A DNA stretch of 64,000 nucleotides, taken from positions 7,426,945-7,490,944 of the forward strand of contig NC_092541.1 of assembly GCF_037038585.1 (NCBI RefSeq). Reading direction: 5' to 3'. Positions within the stretch are counted from its first letter, which is position 1; each line of letters starts with the position of its first letter. The notes beneath the pieces are model-generated. The model was not told the DNA's origin. It made no database searches and was given only the letters and a program-made list of their open reading frames with translations. Shown one piece after another: positions 1-10,472 of the stretch. The position numbers and the translations under genes are program-made. Source of the DNA: Patagioenas fasciata. Taxonomy: Eukaryota; Chordata; Aves; Columbiformes; Columbidae.

Positions 1-1652
1 TCTTTCCCCCAGGGCCTAATGTGACATCCTGGGGACTCCTCTTTGTCCCCAGGGCCCATTGTGGCACCATGGGGCCCCCTTTTGTCACTGTGGCCCAGTG
101 TGACACCCCAGGACCCCAGTTTGTACCCAAGGCCCATTGTGACACCGTGGGGACCCCCTTTGTCACTGGGGCCCACTGTGGCACCATGGGGACCTCCTTT
201 GTCCCCAGGGCCCATTGGGGCACCATGGGGACCCCTTTTGTCACTGTGGCCCAATGTGACATCCCAGGACCCCACTTTGTCCCCAAGACCCATTGTGACA
301 CCGTGGGGACCCCCCTTGTCCCCAGAGCCCATTGTGACATCCTGGGGACGCCCTTTTTCCCCAGGACCCATTGTGGCACCATTCGGACCCCCTTTGTCAC
401 TGGGGCCCATTGTGACGTCCCAGGACCCCCCTTTGTCCCCAGGGCCCATTGTGACATCCTGGGGACCCCCATTGTCCCCAGGGCCCATTTTGACATTCAG
501 GGGACAGCCTTTGGCCCCAGGGCCCATTGTGACACCGTCGGGACCCCTGTTGTCCCCAGGGCCCATTGTGAAATCCTGGGGACCCCCATTGTCCCCAGGG
601 CCCATTGTGACATCCTGGGGAACCCTTTGTCCCCAGGGCCCATTGTGACGTCCCAGGACCCCCCATTGTCCCCAGGGTCCATTGTGACATCCTGGGGACC
701 CCTCTTTGTCCCCACGGCCCATTGTGAGATCCTGGGGGCCCCCTTGTCCCCAGGGCCCATTGTGACATCCTGGGGACCCCCTTTGTCCCCAGGGCCCATT
801 GCAACATCTCCGGACCCCCCAATTGTCCCCAGGGCCCATTGTGGCACCATGGGGACCCCCATTGTCCCCAGGGGCCATTGTGACATCTCAGAACCCCCCA
901 ATTGTCCCCAGGGCCCATCAAGACATCATGGGGAACCCCTTGTCACTAGGGAGCCATTGTGACACCATGGGGACCCCCCCTTGTCCTGAGGGTCCATTGT
1001 GACATTGCAGGATTCCACTTTTTCCCCAGGGCCTGTTCTGACACTGTGGGTACCCCCATTGTCCCCAGGGCCCATTGTGTCACCCTGGGGATCCCCCATT
1101 ATCCCCAGGGGCCATTGTGACGTCCCAGGACACCCCGTTATCCCCAGGGCCCATTGTGACATCCTGGGGACCCCCTTAGTCCCCAGAACCTATTGTGACA
1201 TTGCAGGTCCCCCCTTGTCCCCAGGGCCCATTTTGAGATCCTGGGTACCCTCCTTTGTCCCCAGGGCCCATTGTGACACCATGGGGACCCCACTTGTCCC
1301 CAGAACCCATTATCACATCCTGGGGACCCCTGTGTCCCCAGGGCCCATTGTGACATCCCAGGACCCCCAATTGTCCCCAAGGCCCATTGTGACAGCATGG
1401 GGAACCCCCTTGTCACTGGCGATGCATTGTGACACAATGGGGACCCCCCCTTTGTCTCAGGTGCCCATTGTGACATCCTGGGGACCCCCTTTATCCCCAG
1501 GACCCATTGTGACGTCCCAGGACCCCGTTTATCCCCAGGGCCCATTGTTACGGGGTGGGACCCCCCTTGCCCCCAGGGCCCATTGTGGCACCATGGGGAC
1601 CCTCTTTGTCACTGGGGCCCATTGTGACATCCCAGGACCCCACTTTGTCTTA
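1..1652 (-). repeat. 39-bp minisatellite array, left inverted-repeat arm
   Basis: About 42 tandem units of 38-40 bp. Read on the minus strand, each unit contains the core GTCACAATGGGCCCTGGGGA followed by a variable G-rich stretch ending in TCCCCAGGAT or TCCTGGGAC. The + strand shows the C-rich complement (CCATTGTGACATCC...). The array runs off the left window edge and stops near 1652, where the unit decays into unique sequence. Long open frames here are produced by the unit length being divisible by three and are not genes. Confidence 0.95.
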
Positions 1653-1923
1653 GGAGGTCACTGATCGGACTACTGGTACATCCTGACTCTGCTTTCTCAA
1701 TAAACATTGAAGAACACCTGGGGTTTGTTTGCTCCAAGGGAAAACTTCCCTGCCACGGTTCCTGGTTCCCGGTCCTGTTTCCCGGTCCGGTTTGGCTTCG
1801 CTATCAGAACAGCTGCTGCCTCCACAGCCGCGCTCAAAGTCCCCGTTGTGACACCGGGATGGCGGGAGAAGGGGGGTGGCGGGGGCGGCAGCGGCGGCGA
1901 TGGGGGGGGGCAGTCGGGGCTGG
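1653..1923 (+). other. Unique segment with AATAAA, repeated inverted at about 5273-5540
   Basis: A non-tandem stretch between the minisatellite and the 68-bp repeat. It contains a canonical AATAAA (1699-1704), then a pyrimidine/G-mixed stretch, and ends in a run of G. The layout (polyadenylation signal followed by GC-rich sequence) could be an R/U5-like LTR remnant or the 3' end of a transcription unit. I cannot identify it. Its mirror copy in the right arm is nearly identical, so it has been conserved or homogenised between arms. Confidence 0.5.
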
Positions 1924-2155
1924 GCGGACAAGCGGCGGCTGCTGCGGCTCCTCAGGCAGCGACAGCAGCAGCGATCGGGGGGACGTGGGGGGCGGACAAG
2001 AGGCGGCTCCTGCGGCTCCTCAGGCAGCGACAGCAGCAGCGATCGGGGGGACGTGGGGGGCGGACAAGCGGCGGCTGCTGCGGCTCCTCAGGCAGCGACA
2101 GCAGCAGCGATCGGGGGGACGTGGGGGGCGGACAAGCGGCGGCTCCTCCGGCCGC
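1924..2155 (+). repeat. 68-bp GC-rich tandem repeat, about 3.4 units
   Basis: Units begin with GCGGACAAG at 1924, 1992, 2060 and 2128, an exact 68-bp period. Each has CGG/CTG-rich sequence, CAGCAGCAG and a GATCGGGGGGACGTGGGG end. Because 68 is not divisible by three, one frame reads a different peptide in each successive unit, and no frame meets a stop. The right arm has about five and a half units. Confidence 0.92.
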
Positions 2156-2400
2156 GGCCAGGACGTGGCTTCGCCGGCACCGGGGCCCGAGACCGCGCGC
2201 TGTGGGGCTGCGGGGCGGCTGTGGGGCCGGGGGTCTCCGGGGGTCCCGCAGCGGCCGCTGTGGGGCGGGATGGGGCGGCTGTGGAATTACCTGTGGGGCA
2301 CTCATGGGGCTGCTGTAGGGGTCTTAAGAGGCATGTCTGGAGCACTTATGGGGCGACTATGGGGCAGGTGCTGGGCTGCTACAGCGGGACCTGTGGGGCA
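2156..2400 (+). repeat. Inner end of left arm, degenerate TATGGGGC-type repeats
   Basis: GC-rich sequence with irregular copies of a roughly 10-bp CTATGGGGC/TGTGGGGC motif. It is mirrored at 4653-4918. No gene is evident. Confidence 0.6.
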
Positions 2401-2949
2401 CCCAGGTATGTGCACCCAGCACCGCGTGCACGCACACGCAGCTACACACTGATGTGTAAGCAAACACGTGGCCACACACACGCACACTTCCACAAGCGTG
2501 CCCAGTCCCATCTATTGACAGAAAGACGTACGTGAAATGTACTGACATGCTTGAGGGTAAACACGTGCGTGGATGTTTGGCACACTGCACACACGCACAC
2601 GTCTGAACGATGATGCTCCAGCTTTAGCATAAATGGAGCTGACATCAAGGCACTCACATGTGGACAGACCAACGTTTATAGGCACTAAGGCTTTCGCGCA
2701 CAGGTTCGTCCAAGAACAGGCACATACCTGCAGGCACCTCCGAATGTGTGTTCTGTGCATTCTCTTAAGGGACGCTAGATGGCAGCAAAGACCATGAAAT
2801 TATTAACCTCAGTCTAACCCTAGGTTTATGACATTTTTTCTTACTATAGATGCGTTTGATGCTAAAAATTCCCCCAAATTGTAATGAATATGCGATAATT
2901 GTGTGAATACAAGCATCGCAAGAGAATCCAGTTTTTGGAGCACTTATGG
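2401..2949. other. Inverted-repeat spacer, single-copy sequence without a recognised gene
   Basis: Mixed-composition sequence with CACACA and ACGTG-rich stretches at 2410-2490. Short frames occur on the minus strand but show no family features, splice structure or coding bias. Confidence 0.6.
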
Positions 2950-3155
2950 AACATGATAAAGCCAGGCAGAGCCTGACAAAGCGCGACAGAGCCCAACAGG
3001 GCTTGACAGAGCCTGATAGAACTCAACAGGGGCCGACAAATCCCGACAGCGCCTGACAGCGAACAGTGGAGTCTGGCCGGGCCTGACAGAGGCTGTCACA
3101 GCACGACAGAGCCAGAGGAGCCTGACAGAGCCCAGCAAACCCGACAGGAATAGAC
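2950..3155. repeat. Degenerate 10-bp repeat (GCCTGACAGA type)
   Basis: About 20 imperfect repeats of a GACAGAGCCT-like decamer (gcctgacaga, gcccaacagg, gcttgacaga and so on). The copies are strongly diverged, which suggests an old array. Confidence 0.8.
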
Positions 3156-4015
3156 AAGGCCTGGGTGCACAGACCTGGGTGCGTGTGGAAAGGTTTCTGC
3201 CTGTTTTCCAGTGAGGAATGGTGTGTGTGCACGTGGACAAACAGAAGGCGAAGCAGCTCGGTTCCAACACTGAAGAAGGCTGTACAGTCACGTAGACACG
3301 GGGGCTGCTCCGCTCCTGCTCTCCTGCTCTCTTGCAGGACACAGAGGCCTCAGAGCCTGTTCAGTTCAGTTCAGTTCCATACAATGTTCACTGACTGCAA
3401 GAAAATCCCTCAAATCCCCCACAATGTGGGGCTCAAAAGGGAGTCCCCCTGAAAAGAGGGGGTCACAGTCCAAAAATGCCTGAAAATTCCTGGGGGAGGA
3501 TAAAACTTATTAAACCCTGTAAATATGAGCGTGAGAATTTCAAACAGAGAGAAGTCTGTCGTTTGTATTTATATATTGCAGAATGGTATTCATGTAGATA
3601 TAAAATGATTTTAAAATAAAACCCCTTTTCTACTCTGTTATATAAAGGATTTTAGAATGTAAAAAATTTCTGTTGATGGTTTTAAGAATACAAACATCTT
3701 ATCTATTTGTAGATTAAAAAGTGAAGGACTTGAAAAAGAAAAAAATATCTAGATAGGAACTTAAAATAGAAAAAAGTGTGAGTAGGCAGAGCTCTGTATA
3801 ATTACTACGTGTTACATAGTCTACATAGGTAATAAATATCATCTATATATATCCACTCACACCCGTATACATACCTTTAATTTATTAATAAATGTAAATC
3901 GATATCCCAGTCTAAATATATATAATTGTAAATATGTCAAAATCTGTACATTTGAAAAGATACCTGAGTGTTAAAATGGAAGTTTAAATGTATTTAAGTG
4001 TAAATAGACACTGGA
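3156..4015. other. Spacer sequence, AT-rich in its right half
   Basis: 3156-3480 is mixed single-copy sequence with a small GTTCA run near 3358-3377. From about 3500 to 4010 the sequence is strongly AT-rich with TATATA tracts. This is a sharp contrast to the surrounding GC-rich DNA. No gene seen. Confidence 0.6.
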
Positions 4016-4420
4016 TCAGAGCGCAGCGCGGGACAAACGGGGACGGGTGATGATAGGCGGAGAGAATGGAAATTGACGTGCTTAGCTGGCCAATCAGATT
4101 GCGGAGAGGGAAGAGAAGGGGCGGGCCGCGGGGGAAGGGTTGTCTCGAGGGCTTCCCAATGCGCATGCGCAGAAATGGGCGCTGCGAGGTGCACGGGGCG
4201 CTCTCGGCGGCCACGTGCGCGCACCGTTGGAGCCCGGAGCGGACTCGCTGCGCCGCTGTTTCTGCGAGGCCCCGGGGAGTGCCCGGCCCGGCCCCGCCCG
4301 GCCCGCTCCGCTCCGTCTCAGAGCCGCCTGGAGAGCCGGGTCGGGCAGCCCCTTCTCGGCTCCACCTCTTCCCGAGCTAAGCCACGCCCCCTTGGGGCCG
4401 TGCCATGTTGACCGCACCCT
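4016..4420. promoter_or_regulatory. CpG-island promoter with CCAAT, NRF1 and E-box motifs
   Basis: Dense CpG sequence starts abruptly after the AT-rich block. Visible motifs are a CCAAT box (GGCCAATCAG around 4089-4095), a perfect palindromic NRF1 site TGCGCATGCGCA (4160-4171) and CACGTG (4212-4217). Downstream lies an ATG in good context (GAAATGG, about 4175) that opens a frame of about 79 codons on the + strand. The motif set is typical of TATA-less housekeeping promoters. Which strand is transcribed and whether the frame is coding cannot be settled here. Confidence 0.6.
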
Positions 4421-4652
4421 CTCCCTACCCCAAGAGGCTCCTCCCATGGGGGCGTGCCCCAGAGAATGCCCACCCCCAGACCACCTCCCATGGGGCGTGA
4501 CACAGAGGCTCCGCCCCCCCGAGGGGCTCCCCGTGGGCGTGCCCTCTCAGTACCCGCCCCTCGGCACTGACCCCACCCCATGTAGGCGGGGCCACACCCA
4601 GCTGCCCCCTCCCATCTGTGACCCATAACCAACCCCATAGCAGCCCTATGGC
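4421..4652. repeat. Degenerate CACGCCC/GGGGCGTG-rich stretch
   Basis: Irregular repeats of a roughly 20-bp motif with CTCCCATGGGGGCGTG and CCACGCCC elements, giving several Sp1/KLF-like boxes between the CpG island and the right arm. Confidence 0.5.
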
Positions 4653-7580
4653 TGCCCCACAGGTCCCGCTGTAGCAGCCCAGCACCTGCCCCATAGTCGC
4701 CCCATAAGTGCTCCAGACATGCCTCTTAAGAGCCCCTACAGCAGCCCCATGAGTGCCCCACAGGTAATTCCACAGCCGCCCCATCCCGCCCCACAGCGGC
4801 CGCTGCGGGACCCCCGGAGACCCCCGGCCCCACACCCGCCCCGCAGCCCCACAGCGCGCAGTCTCGGGCCCCGGTGCCGGCGAAGCCACGTCCTGGCCGC
4901 GGCCGGAGGAGCCGCCGCTTGTCCGCCCCCCACGTCCCCCCGATCGCTGCTGCTGTCGCTGCCTGAGGAGCCGCAGCAGCCGCCGCTTGTCCGCCCCCCA
5001 CGTCCCCCCGATCGCTGCTGCTGTCGCTGCCTGAGGAGCCGCAGCAGCCGCCGCTTGTCCGCCCCCCACGTCCCCCCGATCGCTGCTGCTGTCGCTGCCT
5101 GAGGAGCCGCAGCAGCCGCCGCTTGTCCGCCCCCCCACGTCCCCCCGATCGCTGCTGCTGTCGCTGCCTGAGGAGCCGCAGCAGCCGCCGCTTGTCCGCC
5201 CCCCACGTCCCCCCGATCGCTGCTGCTGTCGCTGCCTGAGGAGCCGCAGCAGCCGCCGCTTGTCCGCCCAGCCCCGACTGCCCCCCCCCAATCGCCGCCG
5301 CTGCCGCCCCCGCCACCCCCCTTCTCCCGCCATCCCGGTGTCACAACGGGGACTTTGAGCGCGGCTGTGGAGGCAGCAGCTGTTCTGATAGCGAAGCCAA
5401 ACCGGACCGGGAAACAGGACCGGGAACCAGGAACCGTGGCAGGGAAGTTTTCCCTTGGAGCAAACAAACCCCAGGTGTTCTTCAATGTTTATTGAGAAAG
5501 CAGAGTCAGGATGTACCAGTAGTCCGATCAGTGACCTTCTAAGACAAAGTGGGGTCCTGGGATGTCACAATGGGCCCCAGTGACAAAGAGGGTCCCCATG
5601 GTGCCACAATGGGCCCTGGGGACAAAGGGAGTCACCAGGACGTCACAATGGGCCCTGGGGACAAAGTGGGGCCCTGGGATGTCACAATGGGCCCTGGGGA
5701 CAAAGTGGGGCCCAGGATGTCATAATGGGCCCAGGGGACAAAGAGGAGTCCCCAGGATGTCACATTAGGCCCTGGGGGAAAGAGGGGTCCCCAGGATGTC
5801 ACAATAGACCCTGGGGACAAGGGGGGTCCCCAGGATGTTCACAATGGGCCCTGGAGACAGTGGGGAGTTCAGAAATGTCACAATGGGCCCTGGGGACAAA
5901 GAGGGCTCCCCAGGATGTCACAATGGGCTCTGGGGACAGAGGGGGTCCCCATGGTGTCACAATGGGTCCTGGGGACAACTGGGGGTCCCCTGAATGTCAC
6001 AATGCACCCTGAGGACAATGGGGGGTCCTGGGATGTCACAATGGGCCCTGGGGACACAGGGGTCCCCAGGATGTGATAATGGGTTCTGGGGACAAGTGGG
6101 GTCCCCAGGATGTCACAATGGGCACTGGGGGGAAAGGGGTGGTCCCCATGGTGTCACAATGGGCCCAAGTGACAAGGAGGGTCCCCACGGTTCCACGATG
6201 GGCCCTGGGGACAACGGGGTCCACTGGATGTCACAATGGGCCCTGGGGACATAGGGAGGTCCTAGGATGTCACAGTGGGCCCTGGGGACGAAGTGGGGTG
6301 CCCTGAATGTCAGAATGGGACCTGGGGACAAAGGGGGTCCTGGGATGTCACAATGGGCCCCAGTGGCAAAGGGGGTCCCCATGGCGTCACAATGGGCCCT
6401 GGGGACAAAGGGGGTTCCCCAAGATGTCTCAATGGGCCCTAGAGACAATGGGGAGTCCTGGAACATCACAATGGGCCCTGGGGACAAAGTGGGGTCCTGG
6501 GACATAACAATGTGGCCTGGGGAAAAGGGAGGGTCCCCAGGATGCAACAATGGGCCCTGGGGACAAAGTGGGGTCTCCTGAATGTCAAAATGGGCCCTGG
6601 GGACAAGGGGGGACCCCATGGTGTCACAATGGGCCCTGGGGACAAAGAGGGGTCCCCTGAATGTCACAATGGGCCCTGGGGACAAAGTGGGGTACCCTGA
6701 ATGTCAGAATGGGACCTGGGGACAAAGGGGGTCCTGGGATGTCACAATGGGCTCCAGTGACAAAGGGGGTCCCCATGGTGCCAAAATGGGCCCTCAGGAC
6801 AAAGTGGGTCCCCAGGATGTCACAATGGGCCCTGGGGACAAAGGGGGTCCTGGGACGTCACAATAGGCCCTGGGGACAAAGGCGGTCCCCATGGTGTCAC
6901 AATGGGCCCTGGGGACAAAGAGGGGTTGCCTGAATGTTACAATGGCCCCTGGGGACAAAGGAGGGTCCCCAGGATCTCAAAATGGGCCCTGGGGACAAGG
7001 GGGGACCTGCAATGTCACAATAGGTTCTGGGGACTAAGGGGGTCCCCAGGATGTCACAATGGGCCCTGGGGATAACGGGGTGTCCTGGGACGTCACAATG
7101 GCCTCTGGGGATAATGGGGGATCCCCAGGGTGACACAATGGGCCCTGGGGACAATGGGGGTACCCACAGTGTCAGAACGGGCCCTGGGGAAAAAGTGGAA
7201 TCCTGCAATGTCACAATGGACCCTCAGGACAAGGGGGGGACCCCATGGTGTCACAATGGCTCCCTAGTGACAAGGGGTTCCCCATGATGTCTTGATGGGC
7301 CCTGGGGACAATTGGGGGGTTCTGAGATGTCACAATGGCCCCTGGGGACAATGGGGGTCCCCATGGTGCCACAATGGGCCCTGGGGACAATTGGGGGGTC
7401 CGGAGATGTTGCAATGGGCCCTGGGGACAGAGGGGGTCCCCAGGATGTCACAATGGGCCCTGGGGACAAGGGGGGTCCCCAGGATTTCACAATGGGCCCT
7501 GGGGACAACGGGGGTCCCGACGGTGTCACAATGGGCCCTTGGGCCAAAGGCTGTCCCCTGAATGTCAAAATGGGCCCTGG
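4653..7580 (-). repeat. Right arm of the large inverted repeat
   Basis: Reverse-complement partner of 1-2400, at a distance that would allow a stem with a 2252-bp loop. Coordinates pair as x + y = 8213 across 799-1162, shift to 7192 around the AATAAA segment and to 7054 at the inner tip. These shifts record array-length differences between arms. Further out the sum drops to about 8057, a 156-bp (four-unit) deletion in the right arm. Confidence 0.88.
4919..5272 (-). repeat. 68-bp GC-rich tandem repeat, right arm, about 5 units
   Basis: Inverted counterpart of 1924-2155. CTTGTCCGC marks unit ends at roughly 68-bp intervals from 4919 to 5267, and one unit has an extra C. It is longer than the left-arm array. 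Confidence 0.9.
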
Positions 7581-8740
7581 GGACAATGGGGGTCCCCAGG
7601 ATGTCACAATGGGCACTGGGAAGAAAGAGGGGGTCCCCAGGGTGCCACTATGGGCCCTGGGGACAAGAGGGTCCCCAGGATATCACAATGGGCCCTGGGG
7701 ACAACGAGGGTTCCGACGGTGTCACAATGGGCCCTTGGGAAAAAGGCTGTCCCCTGAATGTCACAATGGGCCCTGGGGACAATGGGGGTCCCCAGGATGT
7801 CACAATGGGCTCTGGGGAGAAAGGGGTGGTCCCCATGGTGTCACAATGGGCCCAAGTGACAAGGAGGGTCCCCATGGTTCCACGATGGGCCCTGCGGACA
7901 ACGGGGTCCACCGGATGTCACAATGGGCCCTGGGGACAAAGGGAGGTCCTAGGATGTCACAGTGGGCCCTGGGGACAAAGTGGGGTCCCCTGACTGTCAC
8001 AATGGGAGCTGGGGACAAAGGGGGTCCTGGGATGTCACAATGGGCCCCAGTGACAAAGGGGGTCCCCATGGTGTCACAATGGGCCATGGGGACAAAGGGG
8101 GGTCCTCGGATGCCACAATGGGCCCTCGGGACAACTGGGGGGTCCTGAGATGTCGCAATGGGCCCTGGGGACAATCGGGGGTCCTCACGGTGCCACAATG
8201 GGTCCCCAGTGACAAGGGGAGTCCCCAGGATGTCACAATGGGCCCTGGGGATAAAGGGGGGTCCTGGGATGTCACAATGGGCCCTTGGGAAAAAGGCTGT
8301 CCCCTGAATGTCACAATGGGCCCTGGGGACAATGGGGGTCCCCAGGATGTCACAATGGGCCTTCAGTATAAAGTGGGGTCCTGGGATGTCACAATGGGCC
8401 CTGGGGATCAAGGATGGTGCCCAGGATGTCACAATGGGCTCTGGGGACAATGGGGGGTCCTGGAATGTCAGAATGGGCCCTAGGGACAAAGGTTGGTCCC
8501 CAGGTTGTCACAATGGGTCCTGGGGACAACTGGGGGTCCCCAGGATGTCACAATGGGCCCTGGGGACAAGGGGGATACCCACGGTGTCAAAATGGGCCCT
8601 GGGGACAAAGGGAGGTCCCCAGGATGTCACAATGGGCCCTGGGGATGACGGGGGGTCCTGGGACGTCACAATGGGCCCTGGGGACAATGGGGCGTCCTGA
8701 TATGTTACAATGAGCCCTGGGCACAACTGGGGCGTCCTTA
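5541..8740 (+). repeat. 39-bp minisatellite array between right arm and provirus
   Basis: About 82 units with the GTCACAATGGGCCCTGGGGA core on the + strand. The array starts after the AATAAA segment. Its left part is the mirror of 1-1652. Its right part (beyond about 7.6 kb) includes locally duplicated variants, for example the GCCCTTGGGMMAAAGGCTGT variant near 7540, 7735 and 8285. It breaks down at 8725-8750 where retroviral sequence begins. Confidence 0.95.
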
Positions 8741-8764
8741 GATGGGGGGTCCTTATGTGGGGGG

Positions 8765-9454
8765 CGATGGTTAAAGTGTAAGTATGGAGAAGCTTGGCAG
8801 ATTGATTATATTACACTTCCACAAACACGTCAAGGTAAGCGTTATGTACTTACAATGGTGGAAGCAACCACTGGATGGTTGGAAACATCTGCCGTACCTC
8901 CTGCTACAGCCCGAAATACCATCTTGGGCCTTGAGAAGCAAGTCCTTTGGCGGCCGGGTACGCCAGAAAGAATTGAATCAGACAATGGTACTCATTTCAA
9001 AACCAGTATTATAGACAATTGGGCCAAAGAACATGGTATTGAGTGGGTGTATCATATTCCATATCATGCACCAGCCTCTGGGAAAATTGAAAGGTACAAT
9101 GGTTTGTTAAAAACTACACTAAAGGCACTGGGTGGTGGAGCCTTTAAAAACTGGGATTCACATTTAGCAAAAGCCACTTGGTTGGTCAACACCAGGGGAT
9201 CAACCAATGGAGCCGGGCCTGCCCAATCAGAAATTCTATGGACTGTGGAAGGAGATAAAGTCCCTGTAGTACACATGAAAAATATGTTAGGAAAGGCAGT
9301 CTGGGTTCCTCCTGCCTCGGGCACAGGCAAACCTATTCGTGGGATTGTTTTTGCCCAGGGACCTGGCAGCACCTGGTGGGTGATGCTTAAGGATGGAGAA
9401 GTTCGGTGTGCACCTCAAGGGGATTGGATTTTAGGTGAAAATGTGCAATGCTGA
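8765..9454 (+). CDS. pol: Endogenous retrovirus integrase, 5'-truncated pol fragment
   Basis: An uninterrupted frame of about 230 codons encodes the catalytic core and C-terminal domain of a retroviral integrase, the enzyme that inserts proviral DNA into host chromosomes. Counting from the first in-frame retroviral codons (about 8765), the catalytic Asp lies in WQIDY (residue 14), the second Asp in SDNG (residue 73) and the Glu in GKIERYN (residue 109). This is the exact D-35-E spacing. A C-terminal segment with WVPP, WWVML and APQGDW matches the SH3-like DNA-binding domain. The zinc-binding N-terminus and all upstream gag/pol are missing, because minisatellite replaces them at about 8750. 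The first ATG in frame is at 8855, but the reading frame is open upstream, so that ATG is internal. No env-like frame follows before the LTR, which fits an ERV-L-like element. Class assignment is an inference. Confidence 0.92.
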   Translation, partial: RWLKCKYGEAWQIDYITLPQTRQGKRYVLTMVEATTGWLETSAVPPATARNTILGLEKQVLWRPGTPERIESDNGTHFKTSIIDNWAKEHGIEWVYHIPYHAPASGKIERYNGLLKTTLKALGGGAFKNWDSHLAKATWLVNTRGSTNGAGPAQSEILWTVEGDKVPVVHMKNMLGKAVWVPPASGTGKPIRGIVFAQGPGSTWWVMLKDGEVRCAPQGDWILGENVQC

Positions 9455-9815
9455 ACTGTACGATGTGAATTGCCGCACTAACAATGTTTAATAAGTGTCT
9501 TTCAGATCAAGACAATGGTGATGAAACCAGCGCTGGCTTCTTCGAGTGGCGCCCGACACCTTCTTGGAAGTTGGTGTCCTTAACCCACCAACAGGGGTCA
9601 TGAGATGCACTTGGACCATTTTCCCTGCCCTGGGAGACTGTGGTGACAAAATGAACTTAATGAACTTTTCAAAGGATGGTCCACTGATTAATTACTCCTG
9701 TGTATATATGTACATATGTATATATATATAGTAGTAGTGATTAATTAGATTGTATTGATAGATTGTATTGATAAGGTTTAAGTATTCAGTGAATGTCATA
9801 TGATAAGGGGTGGAA
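9455..9815 (+). other. Proviral 3' untranslated region with polypurine tract
   Basis: About 360 bp between the integrase stop and the LTR. It contains no env frame. It has a TCTTTCAG acceptor-like motif near 9500, a short TATA/TACATA microsatellite (9702-9731) and a purine tract, AAGGGGTGGAA, immediately before the LTR, as expected for a plus-strand primer. Confidence 0.7.
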
Positions 9816-10472
9816 TGTCCTGGTTTTGTTAAAAACAAGTTTCTCTTTTAGTGAATTTGCCTGTCAGCTCAAGCCTTCATGTCAGCTGCATTTTCCTGGA
9901 GAACCAGACACATGTTTTGGTTAAACCCAGCAAGGGAATGCAAACTTATTGACAAGCACAGATGGACATCTCGCGAGAGGGGCAACGAGAAACTGGTGAT
10001 CGAGAGACTGACCAACGGTGAATAACATTCCATTCACGTGAATACTTCATATAAAAGTGGGAGATCACGAGGATCTCGCCCCTTTTCCCTTTCTCCCTTT
10101 TTTCCTCATGGCCGACATCAGGAGAGGACCTTGCTGGTCGTCCCTGCGAACGGAGGCCACTGAGAGACTGAATCCAGCTCCGGTTGGCTGCAGAGTCTGA
10201 TCCAGGACTTTGGGTGCTGGCTCTGCAGTTGCTCAGACTTACAAGATGGGTTTTGTATATTTGTATTATTTTCTCTGTTCTCATCAGTAGCATCAGTAAA
10301 ACATCTTGAACTTTTCCAGCTCTCTCCCCTCTGTGCTTCTTCCCCTCCCGATCGCCTGTGCTGAGTGGGAAGGGGGGAGAGGGAGGGGCAAAAGGGGGAA
10401 TTGGGGGGGAGAGGAGGTTGACAACACATCTGCCAGGGTTTGATTGTCACCCCGCAATCCTAACCCTCGACA
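9816..10472 (+). mobile_element. 3' LTR of the truncated endogenous retrovirus (657 bp)
   Basis: Begins TGTCCTGG and ends CCTCGACA, giving TGTC/GACA inverted termini directly after a polypurine tract. It contains a TATA box (TATAAAA, 10050-10056) and a variant polyadenylation signal AGTAAA (10295-10300), in the order expected for U3-R-U5. U5 is G-rich near its end. It is closely similar along its whole length to the LTR at 55891-56548. Downstream it abuts minisatellite at GGGACAAAGG without a detectable target-site duplication. The 5' end of the provirus is missing, so a duplication cannot be tested. Confidence 0.93.

Larger units (their letters stand above)
1..2400 (+). repeat. Left arm of a large inverted repeat
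   Basis: This arm is the reverse complement of the sequence starting at 4653. Matching landmarks are the minisatellite variants at 799-1162 (paired with 7051-7414), the AATAAA segment (1699-1704 with 5488-5493), the 68-bp GC repeat and the inner tip, where the motif around 2372-2400 ends exactly where 4653-4681 begins. Arm lengths differ because repeat units were gained or lost: the right arm has about 1.02 kb more minisatellite and about 138 bp more 68-bp repeat. The outer limit lies at or beyond the window start. Confidence 0.9.

Noticed and set aside
1859-2535. Ala/Gly/Arg/Gln-rich proteins over the 68-bp repeat
   Set aside because: All frames on both strands are open because of composition and period. 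No frame is favoured.
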